A stretch of DNA of 64,000 nucleotides from Rhodobacteraceae bacterium UBA6197 (GTDB lineage Bacteria > Pseudomonadota > Alphaproteobacteria > Rhodobacterales > Rhodobacteraceae). Numbering within the stretch: position 1 is the stretch's first letter; every line of letters starts with the position of its first letter. Made by a program: the position numbers and the translations under genes. The notes below the pieces were generated by a model. It was not told where the DNA came from, did not search any database, and was given only the letters and a program-made list of their open reading frames with translations. Where the stretch lies: contig DISZ01000001.1 of NCBI GenBank assembly GCA_002422085.1, positions 158,593-222,592 on the forward strand, in the 5' to 3' direction. Below, in pieces: positions 46,116-54,926 of the stretch.

Positions 46116-47222
46116 TCACGCGGGGGCACTTTGAATGCGCGTCCAGTGATGCAGAACATCGCCGCCCAGCGTTTCGGTTGCGCTCAGCGCAAAGCGCGGG
46201 GCGGTGGCAAGCGCCCCCAATCCCAGCGCCCCGATGCCGGGGCGGGCGTCGGCACCGAGGATCACACCCGCAGTGACGCCGATCAGGTGATCGACCAACC
46301 CGGCGCCAAGAAGGCTGGCCGCAAACTGCCCGCCGCCCTCGCAAAAGACGCGCGTCAGACCTTTGGAACCAAGGGTTTGCAGCAGAAAAGCCGGATCCAG
46401 CCTCTGGTTTTCTTGCGGAATTTCGAGCAGATCGGCGCCAAGGTCTCGCCAGAAGGCGCGGGCGTCGGGCGGGGCATCGGCGCCATGGGCAAGCCAAAGC
46501 GGCGCCTCGGGCACCGAGGCGGCAAGCCTGCCGCGGGGCAGATCAAGGTAACGCGCGGCAATCACGCGCACCGGCTGGCGCGAAATGCCAAGACCGCGCA
46601 CGGTCAGTTGCGGGTCATCGGCACGGGCCGTGCCGGCGCCGACCAGAACCGCATCATGGCTGGCGCGCAGAGCATGGACGCGCGCGCGGGCCTGCGGTCC
46701 GGTGATCCAACGGCTTTCGCCCGAAGCGGTGGCGATGCGGCCATCAAAGCTGCTGGCCAGTTTCAGTGTCAGCATCGGGCGACCCAGCGCAACGCGGGTC
46801 AAGAAGCCCTGTTGCAGGGCGCGCGCCTCGGGTTCCAGCACCGCTTCGGCAACTGCAATCCCGGCGGCGCGCAAGATCGCGTGGCCGCGCCCCGAAACAC
46901 GCAGGTCCGGATCGGTCAGAGCGCTGACGACTCGGGTGATACCCGCCGCGACAAGCGCCTCGGCGCAGGGCGGGGTGCGCCCGTGATGCGCGCAAGGTTC
47001 GAGCGTGACATAGGCAGTGGCGCCGCGCGCCGTCGCACCCGCCTGATCCAGCGCCATCCGTTCCGCATGGGGGCGACCGCCCGGCTGGGTCCAGCCACGC
47101 CCCAGAATACGCCCGTTTTGCACGATCACACAGCCCACGGCGGGGTTTGGCCAGACATTGCCAAGGCCCCGACGCGCCAGCGTCAGGGCCAGGGCCATAT
47201 AGCGTCTGTCAGTGTCGCTCAC
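46116..47222 (-). CDS. ribD: Bifunctional diaminohydroxyphosphoribosylaminopyrimidine deaminase / reductase
   Basis: 368 aa. The N-terminal deaminase has its zinc motifs GGRPHAERMAL and LEPCAHHGRTPPCAEAL; the C-terminal reductase has LTLKLASSFDGRIATASGES, DAVLVGAGTARADDPQLTVR and FCEGGGQFAASLLGAGLVDH. Catalyses the second and third steps of riboflavin synthesis. It overlaps the stop of nrdR by 4 bases. Its usual downstream partner ribE is 16 kb away at 29443-30042 in the same orientation. Confidence 0.95.
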   Translation of the reverse strand: MSDTDRRYMALALTLARRGLGNVWPNPAVGCVIVQNGRILGRGWTQPGGRPHAERMALDQAGATARGATAYVTLEPCAHHGRTPPCAEALVAAGITRVVSALTDPDLRVSGRGHAILRAAGIAVAEAVLEPEARALQQGFLTRVALGRPMLTLKLASSFDGRIATASGESRWITGPQARARVHALRASHDAVLVGAGTARADDPQLTVRGLGISRQPVRVIAARYLDLPRGRLAASVPEAPLWLAHGADAPPDARAFWRDLGADLLEIPQENQRLDPAFLLQTLGSKGLTRVFCEGGGQFAASLLGAGLVDHLIGVTAGVILGADARPGIGALGLGALATAPRFALSATETLGGDVLHHWTRIQSAPA

Positions 47223-47686
47223 TCGCCGTCGGCGCCGCTGGGACGCAGTTCCGACACGAACTTGTCGAAATCGTCCGCTGCCTGGAAGTTTTTGTAAACG
47301 CTGGCAAATCTGACGTAGGCAACGGTGTCGATCCGGGCCAGCGTCTCCATCACGATCTCGCCGATCACCTTTGAGGGAATGTCGGTTTCGCCAAGGCTTT
47401 CCAGCCGCCGCACGATCCCCGAGATCATCTGATCGATGCGCTCCGGGTCGATCGGCCGCTTCTGCATCGAAATACGGATCGAGCGCTCCAGCTTGTCCCG
47501 GTCAAAGTCTTCGCGCTTGCCCGAGGTCTTTATCACGACCAGATCGCGCAGTTGCACACGCTCGTAGGTGGTGAAACGCCCCCCGCAGGCCGGGCAAAAA
47601 CGCCGCCGCCGAATGGCGACATGGTCCTCGGCCGGGCGCGAATCCTTTACCTGGGTATCGACATTGCCACAAAATGGGCAGCGCAT
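47219..47686 (-). CDS. nrdR: Transcriptional repressor NrdR
   Basis: 155 aa. Zinc ribbon with MRCPFCGNVDTQVKDSRPAE and RRRRFCPACGGRFTTYERVQ, then an ATP-cone domain (VVIKTSGKREDFDRDKLERS). NrdR senses ATP/dATP and represses ribonucleotide reductase genes at NrdR boxes. First gene of an nrdR-ribD pair, as in many Proteobacteria. Confidence 0.97.
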   Translation of the reverse strand: MRCPFCGNVDTQVKDSRPAEDHVAIRRRRFCPACGGRFTTYERVQLRDLVVIKTSGKREDFDRDKLERSIRISMQKRPIDPERIDQMISGIVRRLESLGETDIPSKVIGEIVMETLARIDTVAYVRFASVYKNFQAADDFDKFVSELRPSGADGE

Positions 47687-47910
47687 GGCGTCCCCCCTTT
47701 TTTTTCTGATGTTACCGCCTCATGTCGGGGGTGTTTCCCCCCGTTATCCACGAGAACTATAGGCGAGCCGCGATGCGTTGGGTAGTTTGTTTTTGCGACC
47801 ACAAGATGCAGCAGTGCGGGTGTGGCGGCGAAGACTCAGCCCGTCGCTTTTCAATTGGGCGGGCCGCGCTATCTAAGGCGGTGATCGTGACACCAACAAG
47901 GAGATGTCAG

Positions 47911-48798
47911 ATGACCAGACTGACGGCAAAGGATTTCAGCCCGGAGCTTCTGGAGCTTTACGACTTCTACGCGCATGGCAAGATAACCAAGCGTGAGTTT
48001 CTGGATCGGGCAGGGAAATACGCCGTGGGCGGATTGACCGCGGCGGCGATCTTGTCGCTGATGAGCCCGAACTACGCACGGGCCTCGCAGGTCGCCGAGA
48101 ATGACCCCGAGATCGCCGCCAGCACCATCACCTATGCCTCGCCGCATGGCCACGGTCAGGTCAACGGCTATCTCGTGCGTCCCGCCGCGGCGGCGGGGCC
48201 GCTGCCAGCGGTCGTGGTGGTGCATGAAAATCGCGGACTGAACCCCTATATCGCGGATGTCACGCGGCGTCTGGCCAAGGCCGGGTTTCTGGCGCTGGCG
48301 CCCGACGGCCTGACCTCGGTCGGCGGCTATCCGGGCGATGACGACAAGGGGCGCGAGTTGCAGGCAACCGTCGATCCGACCAAGCTGATGAACGACTTTT
48401 TCGCCGCAGTCGAATACCTGCTGGCCGATCCGGGTTCGACCGGCAAGGTCGGCATCGTCGGGTTTTGCTATGGCGGGGGCGTGGCCAATGCCGCTGCGGT
48501 GGCCTACCCCGAGCTGTCCGCAGCCGTGCCGTTTTACGGTCGTCAGCCCGCGTCAGAAGATGTTGCCCGGATCAAAAGCCCGCTTCTGATCCACTATGCC
48601 GGCCTCGACAGCCGCGTGAACGAGGATTGGCCAGCCTATGAGGCGGCGCTGAAAGCGGCGGGAACCCGCTATGAGGCCTATATCTATGCCGATGTGAACC
48701 ATGGCTTTCACAACGACACAACCCCGCGCTACGACGCCGCTGCCGCCGATCTGGCCTGGGGCCGAACGTTGGATTTTTTCCACCAGAACCTTGGCTAA
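47911..48798 (+). CDS. Dienelactone hydrolase family protein
   Basis: 295 aa alpha/beta hydrolase. An N-terminal extension of about 60 residues contains a possible Tat-like or membrane segment (KREFLDRAGKYAVGGLTAAA), then the catalytic domain: VVVVHENRGLNPYIADVTRR, nucleophile Cys in GIVGFCYGGG, acid Asp in YAGLDSRVNEDWP and His in DVNHGFHNDT. The ATG at 47911 has AAGGAG eight bases upstream. Similar proteins act on carboxymethylenebutenolide in aromatic degradation, but most have unknown substrates, and no catechol genes are nearby. Confidence 0.9.
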   Translation: MTRLTAKDFSPELLELYDFYAHGKITKREFLDRAGKYAVGGLTAAAILSLMSPNYARASQVAENDPEIAASTITYASPHGHGQVNGYLVRPAAAAGPLPAVVVVHENRGLNPYIADVTRRLAKAGFLALAPDGLTSVGGYPGDDDKGRELQATVDPTKLMNDFFAAVEYLLADPGSTGKVGIVGFCYGGGVANAAAVAYPELSAAVPFYGRQPASEDVARIKSPLLIHYAGLDSRVNEDWPAYEAALKAAGTRYEAYIYADVNHGFHNDTTPRYDAAAADLAWGRTLDFFHQNLG

Positions 48799-48805
48799 TG
48801 CCTTG

Positions 48806-48835
48806 AAACAAAAGGCCCCGGCGCAAGGCCGGGGT
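48806..48835 (-). terminator. Rho-independent terminator of rpoD
   Basis: Stem CCCCGGC/GCCGGGG (48816-48822 and 48828-48834) with a 5-base loop, followed on the minus strand by CCTTTTGTTT. It lies nine bases after the rpoD stop and could also serve the convergent hydrolase gene. Confidence 0.8.
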
Positions 48836-48843
48836 CCATCGCC

Positions 48844-50844
48844 CTATTGATCGAGAAAGCTGCGCAGCTTGCGCGACCGGCTCGGGTGTTTCAGCTTTCG
48901 CAGCGCCTTCGCCTCGATCTGCCGGATCCGTTCGCGGGTGACGCTGAACTGCTGGCCCACCTCTTCCAACGTGTGGTCGGTGTTCATGCCGATGCCAAAG
49001 CGCATCCGCAAGACGCGTTCCTCGCGCGGGGTCAGGCTGGCCAGAACGCGCGTCGTGGTTTCCTTCAGGTTTTCCTGAATCGCGGATTCCAGCGGCAAGA
49101 TCGCGTTCTTGTCTTCGATGAAATCGCCCAGCTGGCTGTCTTCTTCGTCGCCGATCGGGGTTTCAAGGCTGATCGGCTCCTTGGCGATCTTCATCACCTT
49201 GCGGACCTTTTCCAGCGGCATTTGCAGCTTTTCAGCCAGTTCTTCGGGGGTTGGCTCGCGTCCGATTTCGTGCAGCATCTGCCGCCCGGTGCGCACCAGC
49301 TTGTTGATCGTTTCGATCATATGCACCGGAATCCGGATCGTGCGCGCCTGATCGGCGATCGAGCGGGTGATCGCCTGCCGGATCCACCATGTTGCATAAG
49401 TGCTGAACTTATAGCCGCGGCGATACTCGAACTTGTCCACCGCCTTCATCAGGCCAATATTGCCTTCCTGAATAAGATCAAGGAATTGCAGCCCGCGGTT
49501 GGTGTATTTCTTGGCGATCGAGATGACGAGGCGAAGGTTCGCTTCGACCATTTCCTTCTTGGCCTGACGGGCTTCCTTTTCGCCCTTCTGGACCTGATTG
49601 ACGATCCGGCGGAATTCCTGGATATCGACGCCGACATATTGCCCGACCTGCGCCATTTCGGCGCGCAGGTCTTCGACCTTGTCGCGCGATTTCTCGATCA
49701 GCGCCTGCCAGCCCCGACCCGGCTTTTGCGACATCCGCTCCAGCCAGGCGGGGTCCAGTTCATAGCCGCGATATTCGTCGATGAATTCACGCCGGTTGAT
49801 CCGGGCCGCATCGGCCAATTTGACCATGCCCGAGTCGATCGACATGATCTTGCGGTTGATGCCGTAAAGCTGGTCGATCAGCGCTTCGATCCGGTTGTTG
49901 TGCAGGTGCAGCTCGTTCACAAAGACCACGATCTCCGAGCGCAGCTTTTGATAGGCCGCCTCGTCCGCCAACGAAAACGTGTCGTCCTCATTCAGCGTGG
50001 CCGACATCCGCAGGTCCTGCATCTCGGCCAGCGTGATATAATCGCGCGCGATCAGTTCCAGCGTTTCCAGAACCTTGGGCTTCAGCGCGGCTTCCATGGC
50101 CGCAAGCGACATGTTCGCGCCCTCGTCGTCGTCGTCGTCGTCCTCGGCCGCGACGATCGGATTGCCGTCGGCATCCAGATCGGGCTCGTTGCTGGCGCCG
50201 GCCCGCGCCGCCGGCGCGGCGGTGGAGGCGGCGGTATCAAGCCCGTTGACCACCGGCTCGTCCATTTCACCGTCTTCGTCCAAGGTCCGCCCGAAGGTCG
50301 TTTCAAGGTCGATCACATCGCGCAGCAAGATGTCTTCGCTCAGCAGCTCGTCGCGCCAGATGGTGATCGCCTGAAACGTCAGCGGGCTTTCGCACAGGCC
50401 GGCAATCATCGTATTGCGGCCGGCTTCGATACGCTTGGCGATCGCGATCTCGCCTTCGCGCGACAACAGCTCGACGCTGCCCATTTCGCGCAGATACATC
50501 CGCACCGGATCGTCGGTGCGGTCCAGCGTTTCAGTGGTGGTGGTCGATACCGCCACCTCGCGCGAGGTCGAGGCTTCGACCAGTTCGCCGCCGGTTTCGC
50601 CCTCTTCGGCCTCATCGTTTTCGATCACGTTGATGCCCATCTCCGACAACATCGACATCACGTCCTCGATCTGTTCGGACGAGGCATGTTCGGGCGGCAG
50701 CGCGGCGTTCAACTGATCGTAGGTGATATAGCCCCGCTCACGCGCGTCGGCGATCATCTTCTTGACGGCGGCCTGGCTCATGTCGAGCGTATCGTCACCG
50801 TCCTGATCGTCTGGCTTGCTGTCGTCGATGTCTTTGGCGGCCAT
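48844..50844 (-). CDS. rpoD: RNA polymerase primary sigma factor (sigma-70)
   Basis: 666 aa housekeeping sigma factor. Region 1.1 at the N-terminus (VKKMIADARERGYITYDQLN), region 1.2 (DRTDDPVRMYLREMGSVELL), an acidic non-conserved insert with a D-run (EDDDDDDEG), region 2 (RRGYKFSTYATWWIRQAITR), region 3 (EIGREPTPEELAEKLQMPLE) and region 4 helix-turn-helix (TLEEVGQQFSVTRERIRQIE). Located downstream of dnaG with about 130 bases between them, the macromolecular synthesis order found in many Proteobacteria. Followed by a strong terminator hairpin. Confidence 0.98.
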   Translation of the reverse strand: MAAKDIDDSKPDDQDGDDTLDMSQAAVKKMIADARERGYITYDQLNAALPPEHASSEQIEDVMSMLSEMGINVIENDEAEEGETGGELVEASTSREVAVSTTTTETLDRTDDPVRMYLREMGSVELLSREGEIAIAKRIEAGRNTMIAGLCESPLTFQAITIWRDELLSEDILLRDVIDLETTFGRTLDEDGEMDEPVVNGLDTAASTAAPAARAGASNEPDLDADGNPIVAAEDDDDDDEGANMSLAAMEAALKPKVLETLELIARDYITLAEMQDLRMSATLNEDDTFSLADEAAYQKLRSEIVVFVNELHLHNNRIEALIDQLYGINRKIMSIDSGMVKLADAARINRREFIDEYRGYELDPAWLERMSQKPGRGWQALIEKSRDKVEDLRAEMAQVGQYVGVDIQEFRRIVNQVQKGEKEARQAKKEMVEANLRLVISIAKKYTNRGLQFLDLIQEGNIGLMKAVDKFEYRRGYKFSTYATWWIRQAITRSIADQARTIRIPVHMIETINKLVRTGRQMLHEIGREPTPEELAEKLQMPLEKVRKVMKIAKEPISLETPIGDEEDSQLGDFIEDKNAILPLESAIQENLKETTTRVLASLTPREERVLRMRFGIGMNTDHTLEEVGQQFSVTRERIRQIEAKALRKLKHPSRSRKLRSFLDQ

Positions 50845-50976
50845 GGGCGCTCCTCGGGTCGAATGGGGTCACTGGGTCAGCGTCGGTCGGGCGGACAGAA
50901 TCGAATCATGTCCTCGGGTTTTATCGAATCACACAGGCGAATCACAGAGGCTGCAAACCGGGGGTCTCATTCAGCA

Positions 50977-52932
50977 TCAGTCCCGGCCCTTGTTCTTGCG
51001 CCAGACCTGACCGTCGATCAGGCTTTGCAAATGCGCCGATAGCGCCTTTCGGTCTTCGCCCATGTCACTCGTGTCGTCCAAACTGCTTCGGTCGGCCTGA
51101 TGGCGGGCCTGCGCCGATTGCGCCAGGCGCCAAGTCACGCCCTCATCGGCAAGGCCGGTCAGATCCTCCATCGCGTCTTCTATCTCGGCGCGCGCGGCCC
51201 GGCGGGCATCCAGTTTGGCCAACTCCTCGGCCAGGCACATCTTGGCCAGATCAGGGTCGGCGTCCGGCTGCACGGGCGGCGCAATTCGCACATGGGGCAG
51301 ATGCAGCAGCTTTTCAAGCGCAGCGCCCGCCTCGGCAAGGATCTGTTCACGGATCAGCGCCGGGTCGGCATGGGCATGGCTCAGCATCACATGGCGCAAC
51401 GCCTCGTGGTCGGCTCCCTGCAGCACGATCGTTTCAAGCTGGCTTTCGAACCTTGCCACCAGCCCCGGATGGGCGGCGAAAATCGCAAGGATCATCGCCT
51501 CGCGCAGATGCTCTTCAACCCCCGACCCCGAGGCCGCGACCAGCATCGACGATTTCGTCGAGGCCAGAGGCGGCGCGGGCGGTGGCAACCATCTGCCGTT
51601 GCGGTCCTTGCTGCCGCGCGCCGAAAGCCCCCCTTGCCGGGTGCGGCGCGCGCCAAACAGGTCTTCGCGCAGTCGCTTGATTTCGTCGCCGTAATGCGCC
51701 CGGATCGACGGGTCGGTGATCCGCTTGATCGCGGCGCGCAGGCTCTTGTCCAGCGCCGCCTTGCGCTCGGGGCTGTCAAAGCTGCGCCCTTCGGTTTCGC
51801 GCTGCCACAAGAGATCGACCATCGGCCGCGCCCCTTCGATGACCCTTGCCATCGCCCCGGCACCCTCGGCGCGGATCAGATCGTCGGGGTCTTGCCCGCC
51901 CGGCAATACCGCAAACCGCAACCCCTGCCCGGCCTCCAGCAAGGGCAACGCCAGATCAATCACCCGCAGCGCCGCGCGGATCCCGGCGCTGTCACCATCC
52001 AGCGCGATCACCGGCTCGGGGTGAATGCGCCACATCATCCGCAACTGCTCCTCGGTGACTGCGGTGCCCAGCGGCGCCACCGCCCCGCCAAACCCCGCCT
52101 CGACCAGCGCGATCACATCCATATAGCCCTCGGCCACGATCAACGGCTGGCCCTTGCCACAGGCCTCGCGGGCCGGTCCGTGATTGTAGAGGCTGCGCCC
52201 CTTGTCGAACAATTCCGTCTCGGGGCTGTTGAGGTATTTCGCCCGCGCACTCGGGTCCAACGACCGCCCGCCAAGACCGATGCACCGCCCCCGCGCATCG
52301 CGGATCGGATAGATGATCCGCCCGCGGAACCGGTCATAGGGCTCGCCGCCGCCCTCGGGGCGCGCCGCCAGCCCCGCATCGACGATCAGATCGGGCGCAA
52401 CCCCCTTGGCCCTCAAAGCCGCAAACAGCCCGTGCCGCTGGTCCGGCGCAAAGCCGATCTCGAACCGGTCCTGCGCCCGTTGCCCCAGCTTGCGCCGCGC
52501 CAGATAGTCGCGCGCCCCGGCCCCGGCGGCGGTCTGCAACTGCATCCGGTAGTGGCGCACTGCCTCGTCCATCACCTGCGCAAGCTCGGTCCGGCGATCG
52601 GCCCGTTGCACCGCCTGCGGATCGCGCGCCGGCATCTGCATTCCGGCCTCGCGCGCCAGAATCTCGATCGCCTCCATGAAACCGACATTCTCGGTCTCGC
52701 GGACAAAGCTGACCGCGTCGCCCTTCGCGTGACAGCCAAAGCAATAATAATAGCCCTTGCGGTCATCTACATGAAAAGACGCGGATTTTTCCTGATGGAA
52801 CGGACATGGCGCCCACATGTCGCCCTTGGCCTGATTGGACTTGCGCTGATCCCACACGACCTTGCGCCCGACCACCTGAGAGATCGAGACACGGGTGCGC
52901 AATTCATCCAGAAAACCGGGGGGCAAGCTCAT
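50977..52932 (-). CDS. dnaG: DNA primase
   Basis: 651 aa. Zinc finger CHC2 (CPFHQEKSASFHV then YYCFGCHAKGDAVSF), the RNA polymerase domain with PIRDARGRCIGLGGRSLD, TOPRIM motifs (PLIVAEGYMDVIAL and PEPVIALDGDSAGIRAALR), and a C-terminal helicase-binding region. The ATG at 52932 begins MSLPPGFLDEL, where family proteins begin; the longer frame upstream was rejected. Synthesises RNA primers with DnaB at the fork. Confidence 0.97.
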   Translation of the reverse strand: MSLPPGFLDELRTRVSISQVVGRKVVWDQRKSNQAKGDMWAPCPFHQEKSASFHVDDRKGYYYCFGCHAKGDAVSFVRETENVGFMEAIEILAREAGMQMPARDPQAVQRADRRTELAQVMDEAVRHYRMQLQTAAGAGARDYLARRKLGQRAQDRFEIGFAPDQRHGLFAALRAKGVAPDLIVDAGLAARPEGGGEPYDRFRGRIIYPIRDARGRCIGLGGRSLDPSARAKYLNSPETELFDKGRSLYNHGPAREACGKGQPLIVAEGYMDVIALVEAGFGGAVAPLGTAVTEEQLRMMWRIHPEPVIALDGDSAGIRAALRVIDLALPLLEAGQGLRFAVLPGGQDPDDLIRAEGAGAMARVIEGARPMVDLLWQRETEGRSFDSPERKAALDKSLRAAIKRITDPSIRAHYGDEIKRLREDLFGARRTRQGGLSARGSKDRNGRWLPPPAPPLASTKSSMLVAASGSGVEEHLREAMILAIFAAHPGLVARFESQLETIVLQGADHEALRHVMLSHAHADPALIREQILAEAGAALEKLLHLPHVRIAPPVQPDADPDLAKMCLAEELAKLDARRAARAEIEDAMEDLTGLADEGVTWRLAQSAQARHQADRSSLDDTSDMGEDRKALSAHLQSLIDGQVWRKNKGRD

Positions 52933-53056
52933 GCCCCTATATTGGCGCGTCCTCGCCAAGAGTCCATGGCCTGCCGCACCCGGACCTTGCACAACACCCC
53001 GGCAGGAACACTCCGGCCCGCGACGAAAGGCAGATCACCCGCCTTTCATCTTCGCC

Positions 53057-53076
53057 CAAATATCCCCGCCGGAGGC
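53057..53076. repeat. Single arm B of the intergenic repeat
   Basis: caaatatccccgccggaggc, identical over 20 bases to arm B at 44919-44938 and 60667-60686. Preceded by ttcatcttcgcc as in the first of these. It lies between dnaG and the end of the glutamate dehydrogenase gene. Confidence 0.7.
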
Positions 53077-53084
53077 TGCCGACC

Positions 53085-54515
53085 TCAAAGCCCTTTCGAG
53101 CGGTAGCTTTGCGCGACCCGGTCGATCGCGACGATATAGGCCGCCATGCGCAGATCTGTGACCTCGGGGCGCGAATGCCAGACCTCGCGCATTGACTGAT
53201 AGGCAATCCGCATCGTGTCATCCAGCCCCGAGCGCACCAGTTCCAGCTCGTCCGAACCCGTCAGGAAACGGCGCTTGAAGTCGGGCGACAGGGTCCAGCC
53301 CAGGCCCTTGTCGGCGCTCAGCCGCTCCAGCTCCTCGACCAGAAGCCGCGACCGCGCCTCTTCGGCGCGCCGCTGCATCCGGCCAAAGCGGATATGCGAC
53401 AGGTTCTTGACCCACTCAAAATAGGAAACCGTCACACCGCCCGCGTTGGCATACATGTCGGGGATGATGACACAGCCCATTTGCCGCAGTATCTCGTCGG
53501 CGCCGGCAGTAATCGGGCCGTTCGCGGCCTCGATGATCAGCGGCGCCTGAATCCGCGCGGCATTGCCCAGATTGATGACGCCTTCCATCGCCGCCGGAAC
53601 CAGGATGTCGCACTCGGCCTCCAGCAGGCTGGCGCCCGCCGCGACAAAGCTGCCCACCGGGCAGCCCTTGACCCCGCCAGTGGCGCGCAGATGGTCCAGC
53701 ACCGCCGCGATATCCAGCCCCGCGTCATCCCATAGCGCGCCATCACGTTCGATCACGCCAACGACCTTGCAGCCATCTTCCTCGGCCAGAAACTGCGCCG
53801 CATGCGAGCCGACGTTGCCAAGGCCCTGCACCACGACGCGCTTGCCCTCGAGCCCGCCCGTCAACCCGGTCTTGGCCATGTCATCGGGGTGGCGGAAAAA
53901 TTCGCGCAGCGCGTATTGCACACCGCGCCCGGTCGCCTCGACGCGGCCATGGATCCCGCCGGCATTCAAGGGCTTGCCGGTGACGCAGGCGCGGGCGTTG
54001 ATGTCGGTCGTGTTCATTCGCGCGTATTGGTCCACGATCCAGGCCATTTCGCGTTCGCCGGTGCCCATGTCAGGGGCGGGCACGTTCTGGGCCGGGTTGA
54101 TCAGGTCGCGCTTGATCAGCTCATAGGCAAATCGGCGGGTGATCTGCTCCATCTCATTGGCCTCCCAGGCCCGCGGATCGACGCACAGCCCGCCTTTCGA
54201 GCCACCGAACGGCGTCTCGACCAGCGCGCATTTATAGGTCATCAGCGCCGCCAGCGCCTCGACCTCGTCCTGATTGACGCCAAGCGAAAACCGGATCCCG
54301 CCCTTGACCGGCTCCATATGTTCCGAGTGAACCGAGCGATAGCCGGTGAAGGTCTCGATCTTGCCCCGCAGGCGCACACCGAACCGAACCGTATAGGTCG
54401 AGTTGCAAACCCGAATCTTTTCGACCAGACCGGGGCCGAGGTCCATCACCGCAACCGCGCGGCTGAACATCATATCGACCGACTGCCGAAAGCTCGGCTC
54501 TTTTGACGAAATCAT
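53085..54515 (-). CDS. gdhA: Glutamate dehydrogenase (Glu/Leu/Phe/Val dehydrogenase family)
   Basis: 476 aa. Dimerisation and catalytic domain: GGIRFSLGVNQDEVEALAAL, substrate lysine region VETPFGGSKGGLCVDP, then DMGTGEREMAWIVDQYARM. NAD(P) domain: VVVQGLGNVGSHAAQFLAEE, and DILVPAAMEGVINLGNAARI with EAANGPITAGADEILRQMG. Interconverts glutamate and 2-oxoglutarate plus ammonia; cofactor choice cannot be read safely. The ATG at 54515 has GGAGGAGG five bases before it, so the 20-codon upstream extension was dropped. Confidence 0.93.
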   Translation of the reverse strand: MISSKEPSFRQSVDMMFSRAVAVMDLGPGLVEKIRVCNSTYTVRFGVRLRGKIETFTGYRSVHSEHMEPVKGGIRFSLGVNQDEVEALAALMTYKCALVETPFGGSKGGLCVDPRAWEANEMEQITRRFAYELIKRDLINPAQNVPAPDMGTGEREMAWIVDQYARMNTTDINARACVTGKPLNAGGIHGRVEATGRGVQYALREFFRHPDDMAKTGLTGGLEGKRVVVQGLGNVGSHAAQFLAEEDGCKVVGVIERDGALWDDAGLDIAAVLDHLRATGGVKGCPVGSFVAAGASLLEAECDILVPAAMEGVINLGNAARIQAPLIIEAANGPITAGADEILRQMGCVIIPDMYANAGGVTVSYFEWVKNLSHIRFGRMQRRAEEARSRLLVEELERLSADKGLGWTLSPDFKRRFLTGSDELELVRSGLDDTMRIAYQSMREVWHSRPEVTDLRMAAYIVAIDRVAQSYRSKGL

Positions 54516-54926
54516 GAATTCCTCCTCCAATGGGCCGCTGATGCCATTTTGCAGCGCTGCCTCATGCGCCCGCACTTAGGCAGATTCGTTTCGGCACGCC
54601 AAGTGAAACCAGCGAATCACCGGCCGCTTACGACAGTTTGCCGGCGGCCCGCCGGCCCAAGCCGGACCAATTTGCGTCGCAAATCCTAACAGACCGTGTC
54701 AGTGCGCTGCATATTTCGCGTCAACCCGCGCAACAACGTGGCCACACGCTTCGAATCGTTGCCTTTACCGCACTAATCAACCTGAACCCGCCCAGAACCT
54801 GCCTCAATTTTGCCTCAAGACATGCAATAAATAGGCATTGCGCGAGGTCTGCGCTGACCTTTGGTTCCTTCGTCGCCAATCTGGCGGCGGGGCAGCACCA
54901 AGGCCGCGCCGGAGAAGGATAGTACG
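54516..54926. other. Intergenic region with palindromes, divergent promoters expected
   Basis: About 410 bases between divergent gdhA and the pilus gene cluster. It holds a GC-rich palindrome near 54640-54656 (gccggcggcccgccggc) and a perfect 7-base inverted repeat with one central base at 54670-54684 (atttgcg t cgcaaat), which may be an operator. No gene is supported. Confidence 0.45.

Noticed and set aside
48847..51042. 731-codon open frame opposite rpoD
   Set aside because: It is a complete shadow of rpoD on the other strand, with Arg/His/Gln-rich composition and no ribosome binding site or family motif; high GC leaves such frames open by chance.
51100..53106. 668-codon open frame opposite dnaG
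   Set aside because: Antisense shadow of dnaG; no recognisable domain.
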